Origin: Leptothermofonsia sichuanensis E412
GTDB taxonomy: Bacteria; Cyanobacteriota; Cyanobacteriia; Leptolyngbyales; Leptolyngbyaceae
Reading direction: 5' to 3'
Assembly (NCBI RefSeq): GCF_019891175.1
Contig: NZ_CP072600.1
Span: 6,076,001 to 6,140,000 of the forward strand
Length of the DNA stretch: 64,000 nucleotides
Part shown: in pieces, positions 33,956 to 42,734 of the stretch
Layout: each line of letters begins with the position of its first letter
Numbering within the stretch: position 1 is the stretch's first letter
Translations under genes and position numbers: made by a program
The notes under the pieces: generated by a model
What the model saw: the letters and a program-made list of their open reading frames with translations, nothing else
Databases searched by the model: none
Told to the model about the DNA's origin: nothing

Positions 33956-34723
33956 ATGGCTATTATTGCCCTGAAAGCCTGGTATCTCCGGGAGTATGAG
34001 CCAATTAAAGAATTAGAAAAAAGACCCTATGATCTGCGCCTGAGCAAGAATAGTTTGTTGAAGTCAGGATTACGGGCTGATTTTTTAGACGATAGTGAAG
34101 CTGTTAAACAATCAGTCTGGTTTCAACGTTATTTAGAAGGCGAACTGGTCGAGTTTTATATTGAAGGGAGTGGTGGTTACGCCATTGCTAATATTGATTT
34201 ATGTAGCCACGAAATCTACTTTTCAAAGCAGGATGTCATGGCTCATTTGGAGCCAGTTATCTTTCTGTGCTACCAGAGTGAGTTTCCAGAGTCAAGTGAG
34301 ATATTGCGGGAGGAATTGCAAAGTTTACTGGAGAAGTTAAATTCTAAATCACGCATCCCCCTCACCTTAAAGGAATCTCACCGGCTATCTGAAGGTCCCA
34401 CCCGTCTTAACAGTTCTTTACTACGAACAATTCGCCAGAGTCTTCTGTTTATTGCAGATGGAACTGCGATCGCCCAGATTGCCAGTTCCCCCGTTCAACT
34501 GATCCCCAGCCCCAGGGTTTGTGTCGAAGTGGGCTATGCGCTCCAGTGCAAACGCACCGAGCAAATTCTGCTGATGCAAATGGAGCGCCCAGATCTGCCT
34601 GGCTTTTTCCCGTTCGATCTGCCCGGCCAGAACCGCCTTGTATTCAGGGACAAAGCCCAACTTCGTAAAAATCTTTCATCCCTGGTTCAAACCCATCTGC
34701 AACGATTCAGCTTATTTTCTTAA
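33956..34723 (+). CDS. Protein of unknown function with a possible TIR/deoxyribosyltransferase-like C-terminus
   Basis: 255 residues. The first 110 form a mixed domain I do not recognise (MAIIALKAWYLREYEPIKEL). From about residue 150 the pattern SLLFIADGTAIAQIASSP, then PSPRVCVEVGYALQCKRTEQ and ILLMQMERPDLPGFFPFDL resembles the nucleoside 2-deoxyribosyltransferase and TIR-like fold. There an NPNVxxELGYA-type segment carries the key glutamate and is followed by a strand and a FxL/VxF segment. The match is by eye only. If correct, it could bind or cleave a nucleotide. It stands alone between repeats. Confidence 0.5.
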   Translation: MAIIALKAWYLREYEPIKELEKRPYDLRLSKNSLLKSGLRADFLDDSEAVKQSVWFQRYLEGELVEFYIEGSGGYAIANIDLCSHEIYFSKQDVMAHLEPVIFLCYQSEFPESSEILREELQSLLEKLNSKSRIPLTLKESHRLSEGPTRLNSSLLRTIRQSLLFIADGTAIAQIASSPVQLIPSPRVCVEVGYALQCKRTEQILLMQMERPDLPGFFPFDLPGQNRLVFRDKAQLRKNLSSLVQTHLQRFSLFS

Positions 34724-34728
34724 GGTTA

Positions 34729-34828
34729 TATTTGAAGTTTCACCCCAGAGGCACGGAGAACACAGAAAAATTCCTCTGGGGTGAACTGCTAAGTTTTTCG
34801 GTTTATTTAATCCTCGATTCTAAAGGTC
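34729..34828. repeat. ACCACAGAGG-type dispersed repeat, family D
   Basis: CACCCCAGAGGCACGGAGAA pairs with TCCTCTGGGGTGAA. The right end GTTTATTTAATCCTCGATTC matches the ends of the copies at 7534 and 42610. Confidence 0.7.
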
Positions 34829-34987
34829 AGAGTACGGGGTTAAATACCCGACCCGGCCCCCGGTACCCATCCCCTGATCTCTGAAGCCGTTGACAAGGAT
34901 ATTTTCAGGTCATTCCTGGGAAAAGTGAGTTTATTCATGTGACTGAGTAGATAATTGTGAAGGTCATACAGGCAAGGGAAACGCGCT

Positions 34988-35305
34988 ATGACAGGAAATA
35001 TTAATCCAGCCCAAACGGGCGGTGCAACCAGTGGGGAACCACGAAGAAGTAAGTACGCCCGCACACCAACGGAATATGCGGTTCATATCCTGATTCAGGG
35101 AGGGCATCGCGAGGAGGTTCGGTTCGCCACGATTCAGGAGTTTCAGAAGTGGTACAGCGGTGAGTTGGCGCCCAAGGCATCCTCCACTGATTTCATTACG
35201 GTGCCAATTAAGAACATTCAGGGAGAATACATGGTGTTGCGCCCTTCCAGCGTATTAGGGATTCGCGTAGAGCCGGTATTTAGCTCTAGCGTAGAGCGGT
35301 TTTAG
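34988..35305 (+). CDS. Small conserved-looking protein of unknown function
   Basis: 105 residues. An N-terminal 25-residue Gly/Ser/Arg tail precedes a compact core (TEYAVHILIQGGHREEVRFA, FQKWYSGELAPK, FITVPIKNIQGEYMVLRPSS). The core looks like a beta-rich domain. I know it only as a type seen in cyanobacteria and cannot assign a function. The ATG at 34988 is preceded by AAGGGAAACGC. Confidence 0.6.
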   Translation: MTGNINPAQTGGATSGEPRRSKYARTPTEYAVHILIQGGHREEVRFATIQEFQKWYSGELAPKASSTDFITVPIKNIQGEYMVLRPSSVLGIRVEPVFSSSVERF

Positions 35306-35472
35306 GAGCAGCACAGAATAGATTCACCAACCTCATTGCCCGATGATGAACCTTTTCAGTCCAGTGAGGGTGTTGAGGCATCCCACCTCGTCTCACACGC
35401 CCGTACCTCACTCAATTGAGAAACGCTATAGTTATGACTTGTGGCGGATGTAGATGCTGAGGGGGAGAATCT

Positions 35473-36687
35473 GTGGTGACGCGGGTGAATAATCAAGGGC
35501 TGTTCTGGGGAGTTGGGATGGCGCTCATCACGATCGCTCTGCCTGTGGTAGCCCAAACCCCAGCGGTCAATGGAGACGTTGCCCGGGTTCAGCGCTCAAC
35601 GCCTGCAAAACCATTGGTCGCGGTTGGGTTACCGGCCCGGCTGGGGCTGGATCAGCAAATTTGGGGGGAATCAGGGCATCCGGGCGATCGCCCGGCTTTG
35701 CTTGCGGCTGTTGACCACAGCCTGCGATACCTCAGAACGGCTCGTGCGGCAGAAGATTATCGCAAACTTTCAATCCCAGGGATCACCCGCCAGCGGGTGG
35801 TCCGCAGCCTCCAGCGGTTTCGTCAGTTACTCCTCCACACTCGCTCGTCAGCCGAGTTACAGGCATTCGTTGAGCGAGAATTCGTTCTATACCAGGCTAC
35901 GGGCAAAGACGGTCAGGGTACGGTTGGCTTTACCGGCTATTTTGAACCCGTGCATTTTGCCAGTCTGCAACCAACTCCGGAGTTTCGGTATCCCATTTAT
36001 CGACAGCCGCCTGATTTTGCCACCTGGTCCCAGCCCCACCCCACCCGAGTCCAACTGGAAGGAGCGGATGGACTACAATTTGCAAAAGGAAAATTGCGAG
36101 GGCAGGAACTTGCGTGGCTGCGCGATCGCCTGGAGGCATACCTGATCCAGGTGCAGGGGTCTGCTCGTCTGCGCCTGACAAATGGTAGAACCATGACCGT
36201 TGGCTATGCTGGACACACCGATTACCCTTACGTCAGCCTGGGTAAGGAACTGGTCAACGCCGGCAAGATTAAGCAGGAAGACCTCTCCCTGCCGGTTGTC
36301 ATCCAGTACTTTCAGCAAAATCCAGCCGACCTGGATGTCTATCTGCCTCGTAATCAGAGATTTGTGTTTTTCAGGGAGACAGGAGGCAGATCCGCTACTG
36401 GCAGCCTGGGTGTTCCAGTCACGCCGGAACGTTCGATCGCGACCGATAAGTCGCTTTTTCCTCCTGGCGCTCTGGCACTGATTCAGACCCAGATTCCCTA
36501 TGTGACTGCCGCAGGACAACTGGAACCGCGGGCTGTCAGCCGCTATGTTCTGGACCAGGACACTGGTGGAGCCATTAAGGGTGCCGGACGAGTGGATATT
36601 TATATGGGAACTGGAAAGCTGGCCGGCGATCGGGCTGGTTTGATCAATACGCCCGGATCTCTGTATTACTTACTGTTGAAGGAGTGA
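35473..36687 (+). CDS. mltA: MltA-type murein transglycosylase
   Basis: A 404-residue exported lytic transglycosylase that cuts the glycan backbone of peptidoglycan. A signal peptide occupies the first 28 residues (LFWGVGMALITIALPVVAQ). The MltA domain includes GTVGFTGYFEPVHFASL and YLIQVQGSARLRL. The C-terminal 3D domain has DQDTGGAIKGAGRVDIYMG with conserved aspartates at 361, 363 and 375. No lipobox is present, so it is periplasmic rather than a lipoprotein. The start is one of two adjacent GTG codons at 35473 and 35476. Confidence 0.88.
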   Translation: MVTRVNNQGLFWGVGMALITIALPVVAQTPAVNGDVARVQRSTPAKPLVAVGLPARLGLDQQIWGESGHPGDRPALLAAVDHSLRYLRTARAAEDYRKLSIPGITRQRVVRSLQRFRQLLLHTRSSAELQAFVEREFVLYQATGKDGQGTVGFTGYFEPVHFASLQPTPEFRYPIYRQPPDFATWSQPHPTRVQLEGADGLQFAKGKLRGQELAWLRDRLEAYLIQVQGSARLRLTNGRTMTVGYAGHTDYPYVSLGKELVNAGKIKQEDLSLPVVIQYFQQNPADLDVYLPRNQRFVFFRETGGRSATGSLGVPVTPERSIATDKSLFPPGALALIQTQIPYVTAAGQLEPRAVSRYVLDQDTGGAIKGAGRVDIYMGTGKLAGDRAGLINTPGSLYYLLLKE

Positions 36688-37069
36688 AGGCGTGAAGGAG
36701 TCAGGCGTCAGAACTCAGGAGTCAGAAGTGAGGGGGTGTTAGTCCTTAGAGAGGAGTAAGGGGGTTTGCTCTTTCATCCTTCACCCTTCACCTGTTTCCC
36801 ATTACTCACATACGCTCAACTTTTAACTTACCTCTCATCCTCCCTTCTCCTTAAAAAATTTCACTGTAACCTGACGATCGCTACCTTAAGTTTTTACACT
36901 GGGTAGGGAGGTGACTGATCGATGGGGATTCTCCAACGCTGAAGCCTCGACTCTTAAAGCCATTTTCAAATCCGTAAGCCCCAAGTCGCAGGAAAATTGC
37001 TGTAAGTTTGCCACTGGCAGCACTCTAGCCTCTGATCACTTATTTTGTAACCACTGAAAGGACAGAAAC
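36688..37069. other. Spacer with short-repeat tract before vipp1
   Basis: The first 70 bp are a GAAGGAGTCAGG-type low-complexity tract with no structure. The rest is plain sequence with a polypyrimidine part near 36770-36850. The vipp1 promoter should lie here. Confidence 0.5.
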
Positions 37070-37870
37070 ATGGGATTATTTGACCGCGTTAGCCGGGTAG
37101 TTAGAGCCAACCTGAACGATCTGGTCAGCAAGGCGGAAGACCCCGAAAAGATCCTGGAGCAAACCCTGATTGATATGCAGGAGGACCTGGTGCAGATGCG
37201 TCAGGCGGTGGCCAGTGCGATCGCCAGCCAGAAGCGCACCCAGCAACAGCTAAATCAGGCGCAGACCGAAGCCAACAACTGGCAGCAACGGGCACAACTT
37301 GCCTTACAAAAAGGCGACGAAAATCTGGCGCGGGAGGCTTTACTGCGGAAGAAAACCCATACCGAAACAGCCACGACCCTGAAAGCACAACTGGATCAGC
37401 AAACCACCACTGTAGATGCCCTGAAGCGGAATCTGATTGCGCTGGAAGGAAAGATTTCTGAAGCCAAAACCAAGAAAGACATGCTCAAGGCACGGGCTTC
37501 GGCAGCCAGAGCAAACGAACAACTACAAAACACCGTTGGGCGTATGAGCACAAGCAGCTCTATGGCAGCCTTTGAGCGGATGGAAGAAAAAGTCCTGCAA
37601 ATGGAAGCCCGCTCCCAGGCCGCCGCAGAAATTGCTGGAGCCGATCTGGAGAGCCAGTTTGCCATGCTGGAGTCCGGCAGTAATGTGGATGATGAATTAG
37701 AAGCTATGAAAGCTCAGTTGCTCGGTGGTGCCTCCCCTGCTCAGGCCAAACTTCCTGCCACTGAAACAACCACTGGCTCTGCCACTGCTCAGGGAACCAG
37801 TGCCCCGGTTCAGGATGCCGCCGTGGATGATGAATTGGAAGCATTAAAAACAAAGCTGGATCAGTTGTAG
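37070..37870 (+). CDS. vipp1: Vipp1/IM30 (PspA family) membrane-remodelling protein
   Basis: A 266-residue protein that is almost all alpha-helical. The start MGLFDRVSRVVRANLNDLVS is the amphipathic membrane-binding helix typical of PspA/IM30. Long coiled-coil helices follow to about residue 215. An Ala/Thr/Pro linker then leads to a C-terminal helix (VDDELEALKTKLDQL), the extension that separates Vipp1 from bacterial PspA. Vipp1 forms ESCRT-III-like rods and rings and protects thylakoid and plasma membranes. An AAAGGA motif lies before the ATG. Confidence 0.93.
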   Translation: MGLFDRVSRVVRANLNDLVSKAEDPEKILEQTLIDMQEDLVQMRQAVASAIASQKRTQQQLNQAQTEANNWQQRAQLALQKGDENLAREALLRKKTHTETATTLKAQLDQQTTTVDALKRNLIALEGKISEAKTKKDMLKARASAARANEQLQNTVGRMSTSSSMAAFERMEEKVLQMEARSQAAAEIAGADLESQFAMLESGSNVDDELEAMKAQLLGGASPAQAKLPATETTTGSATAQGTSAPVQDAAVDDELEALKTKLDQL

Positions 37871-37954
37871 AAGTGGTAAAAGCCAAAGCACGGCAAAACA
37901 CGTCAAAATGACTGAGGCGAGTATTTTGTTGCAGATCTGAGTTTGGGGACAGGT

Positions 37955-38278
37955 ATGAGTAGTGTGCAGGTAATTACCGACGCTGAGTTTGAAACCGAGG
38001 TTCTGAAGGCAGACAAACCCGTGCTGGCATATTTTTGGGCATCTTGGTGTGGTCCCTGTCGGCTGATGGCTCCGATTGTGGATGGTCTGGCAGAGGCTTA
38101 TGGCGATCGCATCAAAGTGGTCAAGCTGGAAGTTGATCCCAACCCTGAAGCGGTCAATCAGTGTCAGGTAGAAGGAGTTCCTGCCTTAAGACTGTTTAAG
38201 CAAGGAACTCTGGTTGAATCCAGAGAGGGTGCCATCAATAAGCAAAAGCTGGAGGCGATCGTCAATCCTCATTTGTAG
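37955..38278 (+). CDS. Thioredoxin
   Basis: 107 residues with the classical active site WCGPC (C32 and C35), cis-proline loop VEGVPALRLF and full thioredoxin length. It is a cytosolic dithiol reductant for ferredoxin- or NADPH-linked redox control. It is not the canonical m-type in its N-terminus (MSSVQVITDAEFETEVL). The frame opens at a TTG at 37943, but the ATG at 37955 has GGGACAGGT just before it and fits the family. Confidence 0.93.
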   Translation: MSSVQVITDAEFETEVLKADKPVLAYFWASWCGPCRLMAPIVDGLAEAYGDRIKVVKLEVDPNPEAVNQCQVEGVPALRLFKQGTLVESREGAINKQKLEAIVNPHL

Positions 38279-38300
38279 CCAGACTCTAAAACAAATGGCC

Positions 38301-38370
38301 TGTAGTGCATTGCGGCAGAAGTTTTTCACCACAAAGGGCACAAAGGGACACAAAGTTGAGTGACAGTGGA
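38301..38370. repeat. ACCACAAAG-type element, family C partial
   Basis: TAGTGCATTGCGGCAGAAGT followed by TTTTTCACCACAAAGGGCAC matches one half of the family C elements at 44187 and 50527. The other half is missing. Confidence 0.65.
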
Positions 38371-38383
38371 CATAAAGGGTTAA

Positions 38384-38416
38384 AGATCTCCAACTTCTCG
38401 AAGAAGTTGGAGATCT
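38384..38416. repeat. Perfect 15-bp hairpin between convergent genes
   Basis: AGATCTCCAACTTCT (38384-38398) and its exact complement AGAAGTTGGAGATCT (38402-38416) flank a CGA loop. It lies between the ends of the thioredoxin and pmbA genes and could act as a two-way terminator or RNA stabiliser, but there is no T-run. Confidence 0.8.
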
Positions 38417-38532
38417 GAGTGAGCGGAAGCAGGAATCCTGTCATCCGTAGAATCTGCAACGGCTGTCAACAAGCTGCCGATGGCCGATCGCTGGAGCCGG
38501 AGCCTGCAACCAGGGGGAGTACTCTGTGAAGG

Positions 38533-39873
38533 CTACTCCCCGGTAATGGACAGTCCTTCAACCCACACATAGGAACAAACGCCACTGGGGGTCAGGTGGG
38601 CTTCATTTTCTACATAAATGATGGACCTTAAAACGTCCAAAAAGTCACCCGCGACGGTGGCTGCCTCAATACTGGTCCGTTTGCCGTGGTTGATCAGCCA
38701 TCCATCGAAGGGCAGGGAAAATGAACCCTGGAGAGCCTGAACCCCGGCATGGAGGGCATGCAAATCATCGATTAACACCACATTTTCGGCACTATCCAGG
38801 CTGTACACCTGCTCTGCGGGTTTACCAGGGAACACATGGTAAAAGTGGGGGCTGACGCTAACCTTGGCACCAATGTTGGCATGTCCCGTAGGTTGAGTGT
38901 TGAATCGCTTCGCAGTTCCGGCACTGTGAAGAAAACTGGTCAATACCCCGTCCGTAATCAGGGCAAGTCTGCGCGTGGGTGTACCTTCACCATCAAAGGT
39001 TGCAATAGAGACATTATCCGGGTGGAGGGCATCGTCACAGACCGACAACAGTGGAGAAGCAATCTGGGTTCCCAGGGATTCAGGGGTGGAGAGACTTTGC
39101 TTATCCAGAATATTTTGGGCATTAAACAGATTAGAAAATGCTCCCAGCAAATTGAGAAATGCTTCCGGTGAAAAGACGACCCGGTATTTGCCCGTCTGGA
39201 TCTTGTCATAGTTCAGATGGCTGAGGGTTTTGTCAATTGTTTCCTGCAAGCATCCTGCTATATCCAGGGTTTCTATGCCTCGACTCATCCGAAATGCCCC
39301 GGCACTGCGGGGTTTCTTGCCTGCTTCTTCAGTTTTGCTGTAGAGGTAGATAGAAGCTGTAGAGTAGGCTTCGGTTCTGACCGCGCCATCACTGTTGAGG
39401 TAAAAGTGGTCAATGTCCCGCTGGGCCAGACCGTTGTAAGGGACGCTGGCGATCGCAGGATGGGCGTCTTTCACTTCTTTCTCAGCCACAATCAGCCTGT
39501 CCAGCAGGTCTGAAACGGGAACCTGGGGAGTTTTCTCACTGATTTGCTGAGCCAGGGGAGCAGTGGCTTCCGGGCTAAAGTCGGGTACGTTTTCTTTGAC
39601 GCCAAAGAAGCTGGCTTCGTAGGCTGTTTTGAGCGCCAGTTCCAGGCCATTTGGATCCACATCGGTTGTGGAAGTCACCCCCATGGAGTTTTCCTCATTC
39701 CACACCCGCACAGTCACACTGGAGCGTTGGGATGCTTTCACCTGGTCCGGTTTGCCTTGATCCACTTTGACGCTGGTTTCATCCACGGCTGAACCAAAAA
39801 TGTCGTACTTGTGAATACTCAACCGATTGGCGATTTCTTTTGCCTGGGTTGCCAGTTCTTGAATACTCGGCAC
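38533..39873 (-). CDS. pmbA: TldD/PmbA family protein, PmbA (TldE) type
   Basis: A 446-residue protein of the PmbA/TldD family, which with TldD degrades or matures peptides and antitoxins. It has the PmbA-like C-terminal domain (TRRLALITDGVLTSFLHSAG, TGHANIG). The HExxxH zinc motif of TldD is absent, which fits the TldE/PmbA partner. A TldD gene is not in the window. The cytosolic protein lacks any signal. The ATG at 39873 opens a normal start for the family. Confidence 0.9.
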   Translation of the reverse strand: MPSIQELATQAKEIANRLSIHKYDIFGSAVDETSVKVDQGKPDQVKASQRSSVTVRVWNEENSMGVTSTTDVDPNGLELALKTAYEASFFGVKENVPDFSPEATAPLAQQISEKTPQVPVSDLLDRLIVAEKEVKDAHPAIASVPYNGLAQRDIDHFYLNSDGAVRTEAYSTASIYLYSKTEEAGKKPRSAGAFRMSRGIETLDIAGCLQETIDKTLSHLNYDKIQTGKYRVVFSPEAFLNLLGAFSNLFNAQNILDKQSLSTPESLGTQIASPLLSVCDDALHPDNVSIATFDGEGTPTRRLALITDGVLTSFLHSAGTAKRFNTQPTGHANIGAKVSVSPHFYHVFPGKPAEQVYSLDSAENVVLIDDLHALHAGVQALQGSFSLPFDGWLINHGKRTSIEAATVAGDFLDVLRSIIYVENEAHLTPSGVCSYVWVEGLSITGE

Positions 39874-39963
39874 AGCGATTCCTCAACCTTTTCTAGAAAC
39901 GTATATTTGGAGCTTACATCCACTTTCTAGTATGACTTACCCGGTCTGAAACCTGATAAACCA

Positions 39964-40067
39964 CTAGAGAATCGGTTCAGAATTCCCAGAAATCAGATTT
40001 CTCGTGAGAAATTCAACGAAACTCAGTATCCGGCAGAAGGAATCCGATTTCTATATTGGCGTCCTGG
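39964..40067. repeat. CTAG-ended palindromic element, family A copy 4
   Basis: 104 bp, same orientation as the copy at 3005. The left end is CTAGAGAATCGG; the right CTAG has decayed to CTGG. The paired AGAAATCAGATTTCT is kept. Confidence 0.78.
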
Positions 40068-40099
40068 AGTTGTGTTTCTGCTATCACTTCAAGCCAGCC

Positions 40100-42457
40100 T
40101 TACTCTATGCGCTGCAGGGGAGTCAGTTTGGGGTCGATAATCTTTTGTCCCATGTTTGGGAATTTAACTGCCAGGCAGATTTTGTTGCCAGCACCGAAGA
40201 TATGGGTCACCTGGCCTGTGCCAAACGCTTTGTGGATGATGCGATCGCCCACTGTCCAATCATCCGCATGGGTATTGGGAAGGGGGGAATCGGTTTCGCT
40301 CGCCTGACGAGCTTGGGCAATGGTTTTAGTGAGCCGGGTGGGGAAGGCAGTTTTGACATTGGATTCCATGTCTTCCCTGGGCAGTTCTGACAGAAACAGG
40401 GAGGGTTCGGCGTACTCGCGGTTGCCATACAGGCGGCGGGCGCGGGCATAGGAGATAAACAACTGCTCCTGGGCACGGGTAATACCGACATAGCAGAGGC
40501 GGCGTTCCTCTTCCAGGGCAACCGGATTGTCAATCGAGCGATGGTTGGGGAATAAGCCCTGCTCCAGCCCCACCAGAAATACAACGGGGAACTCCAGCCC
40601 TTTCGAGGAGTGGAGTGTCATCAGGGACACTTTGTTATCGCCTTCTTCCAAATTGTCCAGGTCAGAGGCGAGGGAGGCATTGGCAAGAAAGGCAATCAGG
40701 CTGGGGTCTTCTTCGTTTTCTTCCTGGAATTGGAGAACGGCGTTGTAAAGCTCATTCACGTTACCCAGGCGCTCATCTGCCTCTTCAGTGCCCTGTGCCT
40801 TCAGGTCAGCGACATAGCCGGAATCGTCCAGCACACCCTGGATGACCTCATTAGCAGGCAGGGTATCCAGTTGCTCCCGATATTTTTGAATGATCCGGGC
40901 AAAGCTCAAGACGCCTTTGGCGGAACGACCCGCCAGGGTCTTCACCGAAGTTTCATCGGTCAAAATTTCCCAGAGGGGCTGGTTTAACTCCTGGGAGGCC
41001 CTGACCAGACTATCCACGGTGGCTTTGCCAACGCCTCGCCTGGGAGTATTGATCACCCGCAGCAGGCTGACGGTGTCGTAGGGGTTGGCGATCGCCCGCA
41101 GGTATGCCACCACATCCTTAATTTCCTTCCGGTCATAGAACCGCAGCCCGCCCACCACTTTGTAAGGAATGTTGAAGCGGGTCAACAGTTCTTCAAAGTT
41201 GCGGGACTGAGCATTGGTGCGATACAGAATGGCAAAGTCGTTCCATTTCAGTTCTGGATTATCCTGTTCCAGCTTGCGGATTTTTTGCACCACAAACTCC
41301 GCTTCTTCCGTCTCGTCATCTGCCCGATGCAGGAAGATTGGTTCCCCACTGCCACGGGTGGGGCGCAGGATCTTATCAATCCGCTCGGTGTTATTGGCAA
41401 TTAGCTGGTTGGCGGCTTCCAGAATGTTTTCTGTGGAGCGATAGTTTTCCTCCAGCTTGACCATCGTGCGGGTATCGTCATCAGGGAGGCGATCGCCAAA
41501 GTCACCCTGAAAATCCATCAGAATTGTGAAATCCGCTGCCCGGAAAGAATAAATAGATTGATCCGCATCCCCCACCACAAACACAGAGCGGTGGTGCCAG
41601 TTGTCGAAGGTTGCCGTGTCTTCCCCATTTGTTACCAGCAGACGAATCAGGTCATATTGAGTACGGTTTGTGTCCTGGTATTCATCCACCAGCACATGCC
41701 GGAAGCGATTATGCCAGTAAGCCCGCACCTGTTCATTCTGACGAAACAGTTTCACGGGCATCAGAATCAGGTCATCAAAATCCAGGGCATTATTGGCTGC
41801 CAGAGCATCCTGATACAGGCTGTAAACATTACTGATCACCCGTCCCCGGTAGTTGGGTTGCTCCCGCTCCAGATCTTGAGGGGACCAGCCTTGGTTTTTG
41901 GCATTACTGAGGGCATACCGCACTGATCGCGGATCGAATTTTTTGTCATCCAGATTGAGCTGGTTAATCACAATATCCTTGACCAGACTCTGGGCATCGG
42001 ACTCGTCAAAGATAGAAAAGGTGCGTGTCCACTTGCGCCCGTTCCGGTCCTGATATTTTTCAATATCAAACCGCAGAATTCGACAGCAGAGGGCATGGAA
42101 CGTGCCAATCCAGAGATTTTTAGTGATGGTTTTATAGACGTGAGATTTGAGCCGGGTCTGCTGGCTTTCGGAAAGGGAATCCAGAGGTTTACCGTGTTCC
42201 CGCTGGGCTTCGCGATCAGCAAACAGCTTTTCAATCCGCTCCTTCATTTCCCTGGCGGCTTTGTTGGTAAAGGTCACTGCCAGGATGTTTTCCGGGTCAA
42301 CCCGGTGGGTCAGCACCAGATTGGCAATGCGATAGGTCAGTGCCCGCGTCTTGCCAGAACCAGCCCCGGCAACCACCAGCAGGGGACCACAGTAGTGCTC
42401 TACGGCCTGCCGCTGAGAGGCATTGAGATGGCTGAGAAATTCCGTCGTTTGAGTCAT
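40100..42457 (-). CDS. pcrA: ATP-dependent DNA helicase PcrA/UvrD
   Basis: A 785-residue superfamily 1A helicase. All motifs are visible: Walker A VAGAGSGKTRALTYRI, DEYQDTN (II), GDADQSIYSFRAAD (III), LEENYRST (IV), TLHSSKGLEFPVVFL (V) and EEERRLCYVGITRAQE (VI). A C-terminal tail ends with a small Tudor-like domain (GDRIIHKAFGTGQVTHIFG). It acts in nucleotide excision repair and removal of RecA or stalled polymerases. The ATG at 42457 (MTQTTEFLSHLN) is preferred over an upstream start that adds five residues. Confidence 0.95.
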   Translation of the reverse strand: MTQTTEFLSHLNASQRQAVEHYCGPLLVVAGAGSGKTRALTYRIANLVLTHRVDPENILAVTFTNKAAREMKERIEKLFADREAQREHGKPLDSLSESQQTRLKSHVYKTITKNLWIGTFHALCCRILRFDIEKYQDRNGRKWTRTFSIFDESDAQSLVKDIVINQLNLDDKKFDPRSVRYALSNAKNQGWSPQDLEREQPNYRGRVISNVYSLYQDALAANNALDFDDLILMPVKLFRQNEQVRAYWHNRFRHVLVDEYQDTNRTQYDLIRLLVTNGEDTATFDNWHHRSVFVVGDADQSIYSFRAADFTILMDFQGDFGDRLPDDDTRTMVKLEENYRSTENILEAANQLIANNTERIDKILRPTRGSGEPIFLHRADDETEEAEFVVQKIRKLEQDNPELKWNDFAILYRTNAQSRNFEELLTRFNIPYKVVGGLRFYDRKEIKDVVAYLRAIANPYDTVSLLRVINTPRRGVGKATVDSLVRASQELNQPLWEILTDETSVKTLAGRSAKGVLSFARIIQKYREQLDTLPANEVIQGVLDDSGYVADLKAQGTEEADERLGNVNELYNAVLQFQEENEEDPSLIAFLANASLASDLDNLEEGDNKVSLMTLHSSKGLEFPVVFLVGLEQGLFPNHRSIDNPVALEEERRLCYVGITRAQEQLFISYARARRLYGNREYAEPSLFLSELPREDMESNVKTAFPTRLTKTIAQARQASETDSPLPNTHADDWTVGDRIIHKAFGTGQVTHIFGAGNKICLAVKFPNMGQKIIDPKLTPLQRIE

Positions 42458-42609
42458 GGGGCACCAGGGCAACTGGACAGGAGAACTGTTAATAGAACCG
42501 GAAAGTCGCTTCTAGTCAAGGATATCGTATCTTACTCAAATCCTCTAACTGTTTGGCCGTTTCCTGATTATCCAGTGCAGCCAGCCAGGAATCGAGAAGC
42601 AGATGAACC

Positions 42610-42724
42610 AGAGAAGTTAGAACTTTACCACAGAGGCCCAGAGAACACAGAGTAGTTCCGCCATGCCCTCTATGTCTCTGTGGTAGAACCCTAAGTTTTT
42701 CGGTTGACTGAATCCACGCTCCTT
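42610..42724. repeat. ACCACAGAGG-type dispersed repeat, family D
   Basis: A complete copy. TTTACCACAGAGGCCCAGAG pairs with CTCTATGTCTCTGTGGTAGA, and it ends GACTGAATCCACGCTCC like the other copies. Confidence 0.75.
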
Positions 42725-42734
42725 AGCGGTTCTG

